Positions 1-5,754 of a DNA stretch of 11,493 nt are shown here, in pieces (the first letter of the stretch is position 1; each line of letters opens with the position of its first letter). The stretch lies in NCBI GenBank assembly GCA_028293365.1, contig JAQGOX010000828.1:1-11493 (forward strand). Reading direction: 5' to 3'. The notes under the pieces were generated by a model. It was not told where the DNA came from. It made no database searches and saw nothing but the letters and a program-made list of their open reading frames with translations. The DNA comes from Verrucomicrobiales bacterium. GTDB taxonomy: Bacteria > Verrucomicrobiota > Verrucomicrobiia > Limisphaerales > SXQI01. Position numbers and translations under genes: made by a program.

Positions 1-481
1 GGGCATCCGTGAGCAGCAATTGTTCGTAGGGTTGATCCTGAGCGGTCGCCAGCAGATTTCGCGTAACCGAGCGAATAAGATCTTTCCCTCCAATGCTGTT
101 GCGATTCATCGAAGCTCTCAGCGTGTAGGTGACTCGTTGCATTTTCCCCCAAGGTTCGTAATCCGAAAGACCGCCGGTCGAAGTCGTAAACTGAGTGGAA
201 CCATCCTGGACCAAATTGCTGCTAACACCCGTTTGCAGAGATCCAGACATCATGCCTCCCGGGAGAACGATTCCCTGCAAATCCCGCCGGATGGTATCAA
301 AAGCCTGCTGGATGGGAACCGATTGCTCGATAGCTTCAGCGCTTTTGTTCCGCAAATGCAGTGCACTAAAGAATACCGCGTTGATGGCGGAAAGAATGAT
401 CGCAAAAATCACGAGCGCCAGCATCAGTTCAATCAAAGTGAATGCTGCCGTTTCGTGAATTCTTGTCTGAGGCAAAATCAT
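1..481 (-). CDS. gspJ: GspJ-like minor pseudopilin of type II secretion, partial (C-terminus off the left edge)
   Basis: This is a 160-codon open frame without a stop, read leftward from the ATG at 479-481 to the window edge. The N-terminus has a short basic leader, then the prepilin signature AFTLIELMLALVIF, with cleavage expected between Ala13 and Phe14 and Glu18 as mature Glu+5. The hydrophobic helix ends near residue 40. Further on it has the features of GspJ: a helical stretch ending FDTIRRDLQGIV, then 'EPWGKMQRVTYTL' and 'DLIRSVTRNLL', which match the GspJ pattern of a Trp-Gly-x-hydrophobic-x-Arg-Val strand followed by an Arg-Asn-Leu-Leu segment. In the family, GspJ sits with GspI and GspK at the pseudopilus tip in the periplasm. 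The start overlaps the gspI stop as ATGA (478-481), typical of translational coupling. Family and start are well supported; the C-terminal third cannot be seen. Confidence 0.88.
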   Translation of the reverse strand, partial: MILPQTRIHETAAFTLIELMLALVIFAIILSAINAVFFSALHLRNKSAEAIEQSVPIQQAFDTIRRDLQGIVLPGGMMSGSLQTGVSSNLVQDGSTQFTTSTGGLSDYEPWGKMQRVTYTLRASMNRNSIGGKDLIRSVTRNLLATAQDQPYEQLLLTDA

Positions 482-891
482 GGCTGGGTGGTATCGAGCA
501 ATGTGCTCAGACGGACATCGTAATCCTCCCCCTGCACAGTAAATGTGACTTGCATCGTGATGGTATGGATCGCATCCAATTGCCAGCGCTCATTGCGCAT
601 CTGCCATCTGTACGTATAGGGCCCTTCCTGGAGCGAACCGCTTTGGTTCGGGAGCTTCGCCTGGGAGGTAATAATCATTTCATTCAATAACCGATCAGCC
701 ACACGCGCCGCTGCACTCTTCCGTTGCGCCACCTGGCCTGCACGACTCGCGATTTGCAAGCCGTGCACTGCGGCTGGAATTACAATCGCCATAAAGACAA
801 GGGCTGCCAGCACCTCCGCGAGCGTAAAACCATTGCACGCATATCGCTGTCTAGCGCCTGACCCGTGGCGATGCGTTGGTTTCAATTTCAT
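478..891 (-). CDS. gspI: GspI-like minor pseudopilin of type II secretion
   Basis: The 137-residue product has a basic leader, then NGFTLAEVLAALVFMAIVIP, with predicted prepilin peptidase cleavage at Gly21|Phe22 and Glu26 as mature Glu+5. A single hydrophobic helix (about 22-45) is followed by a small globular part with the strand GPYTYRWQMRNERWQL, in the place where GspI proteins carry a Tyr-x-Trp segment. The length is normal for GspI. In the T2SS it is thought to nucleate the pseudopilus tip with GspJ and GspK. It is the only one of the four pseudopilins here with the classical Gly at -1. The ATG at 889-891 lies inside the end of gspH (41-bp overlap); no strong Shine-Dalgarno is visible. 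A TTG two codons later would hardly change the protein. It ends in an ATGA overlap with gspJ. The GspI rather than GspH assignment rests on size, FTLAEV and gene order. Confidence 0.85.
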   Translation of the reverse strand: MKLKPTHRHGSGARQRYACNGFTLAEVLAALVFMAIVIPAAVHGLQIASRAGQVAQRKSAAARVADRLLNEMIITSQAKLPNQSGSLQEGPYTYRWQMRNERWQLDAIHTITMQVTFTVQGEDYDVRLSTLLDTTQP

Positions 892-1444
892 AATTCAGCC
901 GGTTGGTGGTTTGAGTAATCCAAAGCACCTCCGAGCCCTTCGTTTCGCGCAGGACGATCGAAAACGGACTGGTTTCTCCAATGTACCCATCCGGCGTAAA
1001 TCGAATCATCGGCGCCTTGCGATGCGACGCCGCATTTGGACCCGCTGCCCCACTCCGGCTGGTCGTCGGAAGCAGGAGAGGCATATCCGCAAATTCCATA
1101 CTGACATCCTGCGCCAAATCAAATTGCAGCTCTTTGGAATCAATATCGTTGTAACCTGCTTCCTCCGTCACACCATACGTTCCTTGTTTCGGGTTGATCC
1201 ACAACGTCATCGGCACCCCTTCCGAAACGGCGCGGCTTTGGCCGTAACGAGTGAGCGCAACGATACGGCGCGCTTCCGAATCAAGGTTGCGTCCCTTGAA
1301 AAATTTCGAAAGCGATGGCGCTGCGATTGACATAACGACCAGCATCAAAACCATCACCAGAATCAGTTCAACTAGGGTGAAGGCCTGAGTGCGCAGGCGC
1401 CTAATGTTTCTGTGTTGGTTGTTGCCAGTTAGTAACATCGTCAT
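851..1444 (-). CDS. gspH: GspH-like minor pseudopilin of type II secretion
   Basis: The 197-residue product has a basic leader (about 21 residues) and then QAFTLVELILVMVLMLVVMS, with cleavage expected at Ala21|Phe22 and Glu26 as mature Glu+5. After the helix comes 'DSEARRIVALTRYGQSRAVSEGVPMTLWINP', which matches the GspH pattern in which a helix with Ala-Arg-x2-Ser leads into a first beta strand. The C-terminal part contains 'MIRFTPDGYIGETSPFSIVL', the Phe-x-Pro-Asp-Gly turn usual in GspH/FimT-type domains. Its role is a minor pseudopilin in the periplasmic pseudopilus. The start at 1442-1444 has an AGGCGG-like Shine-Dalgarno just upstream and a second in-frame ATG two codons on. The gene overlaps gspG by 44 bp and gspI by 41 bp, long for such junctions, but no non-overlapping in-frame ATG exists before the prepilin motif. 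Confidence 0.86.
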   Translation of the reverse strand: MTMLLTGNNQHRNIRRLRTQAFTLVELILVMVLMLVVMSIAAPSLSKFFKGRNLDSEARRIVALTRYGQSRAVSEGVPMTLWINPKQGTYGVTEEAGYNDIDSKELQFDLAQDVSMEFADMPLLLPTTSRSGAAGPNAASHRKAPMIRFTPDGYIGETSPFSIVLRETKGSEVLWITQTTNRLNYEIETNASPRVRR

Positions 1445-1874
1445 CGCCGCCTACGCGGCCGTCAGGTCCCATCGACAAAATGTCATAGGAATTTGGGTTG
1501 TGTTTGCCAGGGCACTCATAGACGTACGGATTGCCCCAGGGATCATTTGGAATTTCGCTCTTGAGGTACGGTCCCCGCCAGTTTTGCGAGTCGCGCGGCG
1601 ATTGGACAAGTTCCTGAAGACCGTTCTTCCCTTTGGGGTAATGACCCACATCAATCTCGTAGGCATCGAGTGCGGTATTAAAAATTGATATTTGCGAACG
1701 AGCGGCCGTGTCGCGGGCCTGCTCCGTACGACCGGACATCTTGGGCACGACGATCGCAGCCAGGATTCCCAGGATGACAAGGACGAGCAGCAGTTCGATG
1801 AGCGTAAAAGCATGGTGCCTGACGGACCGGATTCGGGTTGGGTTTTGAGTTGTCAGTTTCATAGCGAGGTTCAT
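1401..1874 (-). CDS. gspG: GspG major pseudopilin of type II secretion
   Basis: The 157-residue product is the structural subunit of the periplasmic pseudopilus. Residues 22-45 carry AFTLIELLLVLVILGILAAI, with predicted cleavage at Ala22|Phe23 and Glu27 as mature Glu+5. The helix continues through 'ARSQISIFNTALDAYEIDVGHYP', then comes the very characteristic GspG body 'WRGPYLKSEIPNDPWGNPYVY' and the C-terminal loop 'YDILSMGPDGRVGGDDDV', whose Asp residues correspond to the calcium-binding site of known GspG proteins. This clearly separates it from type IV pilins. The frame is open far upstream inside gspF, but the ATG at 1872-1874 forms a TAATG stop-start junction with gspF and is the sensible start; an ATG at 1860-1862 is the alternative. 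No strong Shine-Dalgarno is visible, so coupling to gspF translation is likely. Confidence 0.95.
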   Translation of the reverse strand: MNLAMKLTTQNPTRIRSVRHHAFTLIELLLVLVILGILAAIVVPKMSGRTEQARDTAARSQISIFNTALDAYEIDVGHYPKGKNGLQELVQSPRDSQNWRGPYLKSEIPNDPWGNPYVYECPGKHNPNSYDILSMGPDGRVGGDDDVTNWQQPTQKH

Positions 1875-3172
1875 TACTTGATTTGATCTTGAAGTGAGAA
1901 AATCGGATATACCATTCCGATAAAAATCGTGCCGATAAACGCGGCGATCAAAAAGAGCATGAGCGGTTCCGCCAGGGCGACCGCTGATTTCAGTTGCCGA
2001 TCCAAATCGCCTTCCGTGACATTGGCAATGCGCACGAGTTCCTGATCCAGTTTTCCGCTTTCTTCCGCAACTGCGATCATCTCCAGGACCGATCCCGAGA
2101 AGAGAGCGCGACAAGCACCGAGGCTGGGTCCGAGCTGCTTGCCTTCCTTCACTCGTTCAATCGAGTTGGAGACTGCATCGACCAGGATTTGATTGCCTAT
2201 GGATCGACGCGCGACATTGAGGCCATTGATGAGCGGCACTCCAGCCCCAAGCAGGGTTCCAAGCATTCGGCAGAAACGCGACATGGCGAATTGCGCAACC
2301 AACGGGCCGACGATAGGCAACTTCAGGATAAGACCCTCCCAAACCCTTTTTCCTTTTTCCGATACGATCCAGGTGCGAACCATGTACCCAGCGACGATTA
2401 GTCCAAGCAGAACGAAGATTCCGTAATGTCGCATCAAATCGCTGGTACCAACGATCATTTGGGTTAACAATGGCAACTTGGCTCCAAAGCCGGTGAAGAT
2501 TTTCTGGAAGCGCGGAATGAAAAACACGAGCAGGAAGACAAGCACTGCCAGCGCGAGACAGAGCAGGATGATTGGATAAAGCATTGCCGCCATGACTTTG
2601 CCGCGCATTTCTTTTTCGCGCGCCTGGAAGTCGGCGATTTGTCCCAGCACTACATCTAGAAATCCGCCAGTCTCTCCCGCTTCCACCATCGCGACGTAAA
2701 CGCGCGGAAAGGTTTGTGGAGATTGCGCCATTGCGTCGGCGAGCGCCATTCCATCGATCACGAGATCGTGAACTTTCTTCCATTGGGCAGTTGCAACGGG
2801 AGACGACGATTCCTTGCACATGATCACGAGCGCACGGCTCAAAGGCACACCGGCTGAAAGCAAACTTGAAAGGAGCCTCGTGAAATTCTCGAGGGCGCGA
2901 GGAGTAACCTTCTTGGAATGCCCAAACGAAATGTTAATTGGCTTCGAAGCCGGACTGCTCTCCGCCTCTTTTGGCGCAGCGCTCGCTTTGGGAGGTGCGT
3001 TTTGAATTCTCGGCGGAGAGGCTGGTTTGCCATTACTCTTTTCGTTAAGGCTGATCGGCTTCAGTCCGCGATCCTCCATTTGCCTGAACGCCTCCTGACG
3101 GCCTCCCGCATCGATCTGGCCCTCGGCAATCGAGCCATCCAATTGAAGGGCTCTATATTGAAACGACGGCAT
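1874..3172 (-). CDS. gspF: GspF inner-membrane platform protein of type II secretion
   Basis: The 432-residue product is the polytopic platform protein that couples GspE to pseudopilus assembly. It has an N-terminal GspF_N-like domain (about 1-43, starting FQYRALQLDGSIAEGQ), a linker rich in Pro, Ala, Ser and Lys (about 44-86), and two repeated T2SSF domains (about 90-220 and 295-425). Conserved pieces are 'LLSAGVPLSRAL' with 'VEAGETGGFLDVVL' in the first repeat, and 'LLGAGVPLINGL' with 'VAEESGKLDQEL' in the second. Membrane segments are at about 197-219, 250-268 and 403-425, the usual three. The start at 3170-3172 has a strong Shine-Dalgarno (GAGGAG, 3180-3185) inside the end of gspE, with which it overlaps by 20 bp. 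The length is slightly above usual because of the linker. PilC of type IV pili is homologous, but the flanking gspG-J favour GspF. Confidence 0.95.
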   Translation of the reverse strand: MPSFQYRALQLDGSIAEGQIDAGGRQEAFRQMEDRGLKPISLNEKSNGKPASPPRIQNAPPKASAAPKEAESSPASKPINISFGHSKKVTPRALENFTRLLSSLLSAGVPLSRALVIMCKESSSPVATAQWKKVHDLVIDGMALADAMAQSPQTFPRVYVAMVEAGETGGFLDVVLGQIADFQAREKEMRGKVMAAMLYPIILLCLALAVLVFLLVFFIPRFQKIFTGFGAKLPLLTQMIVGTSDLMRHYGIFVLLGLIVAGYMVRTWIVSEKGKRVWEGLILKLPIVGPLVAQFAMSRFCRMLGTLLGAGVPLINGLNVARRSIGNQILVDAVSNSIERVKEGKQLGPSLGACRALFSGSVLEMIAVAEESGKLDQELVRIANVTEGDLDRQLKSAVALAEPLMLFLIAAFIGTIFIGMVYPIFSLQDQIK

Positions 3173-4931
3173 TCGATTTCTCCTCTGGTTCGACTTCGCC
3201 GGCCGCCACTATTTCCGCGGCGGCATCCTGTGCCGGGCTTTTTGAGACAGACTGATCTTTGGTGACGCGCAGAACCTCTTCTGGAGTGGTGGTTCCATTG
3301 CGCACCAGACGCCATCCATCCTCCGACAGGGTACGCATTCCATTTCGGGTGGCTACGTCACGAATTTCGCCGCTCGAGGCACCTTTCAAAATCAGTTGCC
3401 GTATTTGATTGGTTGTATCCATCCACTCAAAAATACCGCGTCGTCCGTGATAGCCGGTCTGACGGCATTCACGGCATCCGACCGCACGAAACACTTTGGA
3501 ATCCTTGGGAAAATTCAATTGCGCCTTGAGTGCATGGGTAGTTGGGGAATTGTCTTCTTGTTTGCACTCGGGGCACAAAACACGCACCAGACGCTGAGCC
3601 AGCACCGCTTCAAGTGATGAGGCAACCAGATACGGTTCAACTCCCATATCGACCAACCGGGTCAGCGCTCCGGGTGCGTCATTCGTATGTAATGTTGAAA
3701 ATACAAGATGCCCGGTCAGCGACGCCTGCACGGCAATTTGGGCAGTCTCGCGGTCACGAATTTCACCGATCAGAAGAACGTCCGGGTCGTGACGCAAAAT
3801 GGCGCGCAATCCGCGCGCGAAAGTAAGTCCTGATTTTTCAGACACCTGAATTTGATTAATTCCCCGCAACTGATACTCAATGGGATCTTCAATGGTGATG
3901 ATTTTCCGAACTGAATCGTTAATTTCATTGAGTGCTGTGTAGAGAGTGGAGGTTTTGCCGCTACCGGTAGGGCCAGTGACCAAAATAATTCCGTGCGGCA
4001 GACCGAGAATCTGACGGAACGATTTAAGTTCCCGCGGATCCATTCCAAGTTCACCCATCCCGCGCAAAGTTGCGCTTTGGCGGAGCAAACGCATCACTAC
4101 TGCTTCACCGTGCAACATTGGAATGACCGACACGCGGATATCAACTTCCGCATTATCCACACGCAGTTTGATGCGTCCATCTTGCGGCAACCGTTTTTCC
4201 GCAATGTTCAGGTGACTTAAGATTTTTACGCGGGAGACAATTGCGGGCTGGAAACGTTTGATCTGCGGAGGGACTGGCACATCCTGGAGAACCCCATCAA
4301 TGCGATAACGAATTCGAAGTTCGTCCTGAAAAGGTTCAAGATGAACATCGGACGCACGCAGATCGATTGCGTCTTTTAGGACTTGATTGACGAAACGAAT
4401 GATCGATGCGTCTTCAGCCGCATTATCGAGATTTGTATCTTCTTCATTCTCGTCAGTGACAACCTGGAACGATGCTTCTCCACCGAGCGTGTCAATTGTA
4501 TCCGCCCCGACTCCGAGACGCTTTTTCATCTCCCTCTGGATCGCCTCGGCGGGCGCGAGGACCGGTTTGAGACGCAAACCGGTCATGGTTTTCAGCGTGT
4601 CCAGTCCGTGCGTCGCGAAGAGCCTGCTCGTGGCGACTTCGATAGATCCGTTAACCCGGCGCAAGGGAAGCAGTTCTTCCTTCAGAAGCATTCGTGCCGG
4701 AAACAGCGACAGGAGTTGACGATCGGGCTCGACGTCATCAAGCGCCGTAAATTCGACGCCATATTCCTTCGCGAGCCAGCGGAGGATGTCATCCTCCTTC
4801 TGAAAAACCGCCGTTTCGGATTTACGTGCCTCACGCGCCAGGTCTTCAGAGTCTGAGCTCGACAATTGCTTTGCCGCGACCATCTGGTCGAGCAGTTTCT
4901 GAAGATTGTCTGGCGTGTTGGTATCGCTCAT
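3153..4931 (-). CDS. gspE: GspE type II secretion ATPase
   Basis: The 592-residue product is the cytoplasmic hexameric ATPase that powers pseudopilus extension. It has an N-terminal GspE_N/MshEN-like region (about 1-140), a short acidic linker (about 155-172), then the secretion NTPase core. Motifs in order are Walker A GPTGSGKTS at 320-328, Asp box TIEDPIEY at 347-354, Walker B with LLIGEIRDRET at 386-396 and His box STLHTNDAPGA at 412-422. A zinc tetracysteine has CPEC at 453-456 and CREC at 486-489. All key residues are present, so it should be active. A roughly 35-residue tail rich in Ala, Glu and Ser follows the usual end near residue 556. The start at 4929-4931 has only a weak GGA upstream. 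It lies 36 bp after the small secreted-protein gene and overlaps gspF by 20 bp. PilB of type IV pili is the homologous alternative; neighbours favour GspE. Confidence 0.95.
   Translation of the reverse strand: MSDTNTPDNLQKLLDQMVAAKQLSSSDSEDLAREARKSETAVFQKEDDILRWLAKEYGVEFTALDDVEPDRQLLSLFPARMLLKEELLPLRRVNGSIEVATSRLFATHGLDTLKTMTGLRLKPVLAPAEAIQREMKKRLGVGADTIDTLGGEASFQVVTDENEEDTNLDNAAEDASIIRFVNQVLKDAIDLRASDVHLEPFQDELRIRYRIDGVLQDVPVPPQIKRFQPAIVSRVKILSHLNIAEKRLPQDGRIKLRVDNAEVDIRVSVIPMLHGEAVVMRLLRQSATLRGMGELGMDPRELKSFRQILGLPHGIILVTGPTGSGKTSTLYTALNEINDSVRKIITIEDPIEYQLRGINQIQVSEKSGLTFARGLRAILRHDPDVLLIGEIRDRETAQIAVQASLTGHLVFSTLHTNDAPGALTRLVDMGVEPYLVASSLEAVLAQRLVRVLCPECKQEDNSPTTHALKAQLNFPKDSKVFRAVGCRECRQTGYHGRRGIFEWMDTTNQIRQLILKGASSGEIRDVATRNGMRTLSEDGWRLVRNGTTTPEEVLRVTKDQSVSKSPAQDAAAEIVAAGEVEPEEKSNAVVSI
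3180..3185 (-). promoter_or_regulatory. Shine-Dalgarno GAGGAG for gspF inside the end of gspE
   Basis: On the minus strand GAGGAG sits 7 bases before the gspF ATG (3170-3172) and lies within the last codons of gspE. It is the best ribosome binding site in the secretion operon and supports the 20-bp gspE/gspF overlap as genuine. Confidence 0.75.
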
Positions 4932-4967
4932 CAGTCCGGAACGGTTTCGAGTCGTGATGTATTAAAA

Positions 4968-5534
4968 TTACTTCAACAAGCCAGCCATCACGGCAACAGC
5001 TTCCTGTTTCACTGTCAGAACTTTGCGCAAATCATCCTGAGCTTTATCAAGTTCAGACTCTTTGGCTTTGCGAGCATCGCGATACTTGGCCAATTTGGTT
5101 TTGATCTCGTCTCCCGAAGCTTTGGCTTCGATGGCTTTTTGCAACGAGTCCGCTTCAGGACTTGGTTCGCCACGGAAACCACCGCGCCGGTTCTGATTTC
5201 CGCCATTGGCATTTGCGTCCGCATTCGCGCCGGGACGAGGCCCTCGCCCGCCACCAAACGGATTGCCGCCGAATGCCATCAGCTCGCGCCGTACCTGCAT
5301 CACCTTTTCGACGCGCGGCTGGATCGCTTTCCATTCGTCATCACTCTTGATATCAAACTCTTCACGGTAGCGATCCATCATGCGCTGTTGAAACTGGGCG
5401 GGATCGAAATTGCCTCGGCCTCCTCCGCCGCCGACACCACCCCCGGCCTGGCCCTGGGCCAGAGCGTTTCCCGAACCTAAAGAGAGCGCTCCCGCGGCAA
5501 ATGCGAACACCAACAACTGCTTGAATTTTGTCAT
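4968..5534 (-). CDS. Small secreted glycine-rich protein of unknown function at the head of the T2SS operon
   Basis: The 188-residue product is of unknown function. Residues 1-26 are a clear Sec signal peptide (KFK, a hydrophobic core, then a small-residue site ending ALA before Gln27). The mature protein alternates low complexity with helix: Gly-rich (28-41), charged helix (44-87, with 'DDEWKAIQPRVEKVMQVRRE'), Gly/Asn/Pro-rich (88-122), then a long Lys/Glu/Asp/Ala helix or coiled coil (127-186) with 'DDLRKVLTVKQEAVAVMAGLL'. The LTxxQ-like LTVKQ and the all-helical periplasmic layout recall Spy/CpxP-type chaperones, but this is only a resemblance. The ATG at 5532-5534 is preferred because GGGA lies about 7 bases upstream; an in-frame GTG at 5544-5546 would add four residues before the Lys-rich start of the signal peptide. 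It is 36 bp upstream of gspE on the same strand and is probably in that operon, suggesting a secretion-related envelope role. Confidence 0.8.
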   Translation of the reverse strand: MTKFKQLLVFAFAAGALSLGSGNALAQGQAGGGVGGGGGRGNFDPAQFQQRMMDRYREEFDIKSDDEWKAIQPRVEKVMQVRRELMAFGGNPFGGGRGPRPGANADANANGGNQNRRGGFRGEPSPEADSLQKAIEAKASGDEIKTKLAKYRDARKAKESELDKAQDDLRKVLTVKQEAVAVMAGLLK

Positions 5535-5607
5535 ATAGTTTCCCACTGGCTATTTGGTTAATAAAAGGCACGAAAGCGCGTTGGCGCCATCGGCAATGAT
5601 CAGGACC

Positions 5608-5628
5608 TATAGCACCTAAGGTGCCATA
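5608..5628. promoter_or_regulatory. 21-bp near-palindrome, possible operator upstream of the T2SS operon
   Basis: The core is GCACCT-A-AGGTGC (5612-5624), perfectly symmetric about one central base. After one mismatched pair (5611/5625) the symmetry resumes for three more pairs (TAT at 5608-5610 with ATA at 5626-5628). Such odd-centred dyads are typical binding sites for dimeric repressors or activators. It is 74-94 bp upstream of the start of the small secreted protein and abuts a TATAGG hexamer on the minus strand. The regulator is unknown and function is inferred only from symmetry and position. Confidence 0.35.
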
Positions 5629-5669
5629 CGGAGTTCGGGCCGGAAGAGCCACGTTCGAGGAGTCCTGGC

Positions 5670-5715
5670 GCGCAAATCCTGCGCACGAACATCTGTCCGT
5701 GCGCAGGATTTGCGC
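5670..5715. repeat. Perfect 18-bp inverted repeat with a 10-base loop (hairpin)
   Basis: The left arm 5670-5687 (GCGCAAATCCTGCGCACG) is the exact reverse complement of the right arm 5698-5715; the loop is 5688-5697. All 18 pairs are Watson-Crick and 12 of 18 are G-C, so the RNA or cruciform hairpin would be very stable. It lies 40 bp downstream of the tsaB stop, where a terminator would be expected, but neither side has a run of T. It may be an atypical terminator, an RNA 3'-end stabiliser for the tsaB transcript, or one copy of a dispersed palindromic repeat family. Confidence 0.9.
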
Positions 5716-5754
5716 ACTTCGAAGATTAAAAGGCTCGCTCAGAACAGTCCGTTT

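Larger units (their letters stand above)
5535..5754. other. Intergenic region between the tsaB operon and the T2SS operon
   Basis: This 220-bp gap lies downstream of tsaB and upstream of the small secreted protein, both on the minus strand. It holds a perfect 18-bp inverted repeat and a 21-bp near-palindrome (separate entries). The T2SS promoter should lie here. On the minus strand a TATAGG hexamer at 5605-5610, next to the near-palindrome, could be a -10 element, but no TTGACA-like -35 is visible, so I do not assign a promoter. A 63-codon plus-strand ORF crosses this region into tsaB and shows no protein-like features. Confidence 0.6.

Noticed and set aside
20..523. Plus-strand ORF of 167 codons at the left end.
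   Set aside because: It is antisense to gspJ, whose translation is clearly pseudopilin-like; the ORF itself has no family features.
833..1330. Plus-strand ORF of 165 codons.
   Set aside because: It is antisense to gspH, and its Arg-rich composition is typical of a shadow frame.
1875..2114. An 80-codon upstream extension of the gspG frame.
   Set aside because: It lies entirely inside gspF in another frame, is not protein-like for this family, and the TAATG junction plus normal GspG length fix the start at 1874 or 1862.
2157..2819. A 220-codon minus-strand ORF within gspF in another frame.
   Set aside because: It is an Arg/Trp/Ser-rich shadow of a strongly conserved GspF sequence with no recognisable motif.
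1..4931. Reading the pilin-like genes as a type IV pilus or competence system.
   Set aside because: The GspG body (DPWGNPY and the Asp-rich C-terminal loop) and the EFGHIJ order are specific for type II secretion.
4866..5480. Plus-strand ORF of 204 codons opposite gspE and the secreted-protein gene.
   Set aside because: It spans the junction of two minus-strand genes. The minus-strand frame has a signal peptide, a Shine-Dalgarno and operon context, and this one has none.
5670..5715. Calling the inverted repeat a classical Rho-independent terminator.
   Set aside because: Neither strand has a T-run after the stem, so I list it as an inverted repeat with terminator only as one possibility.
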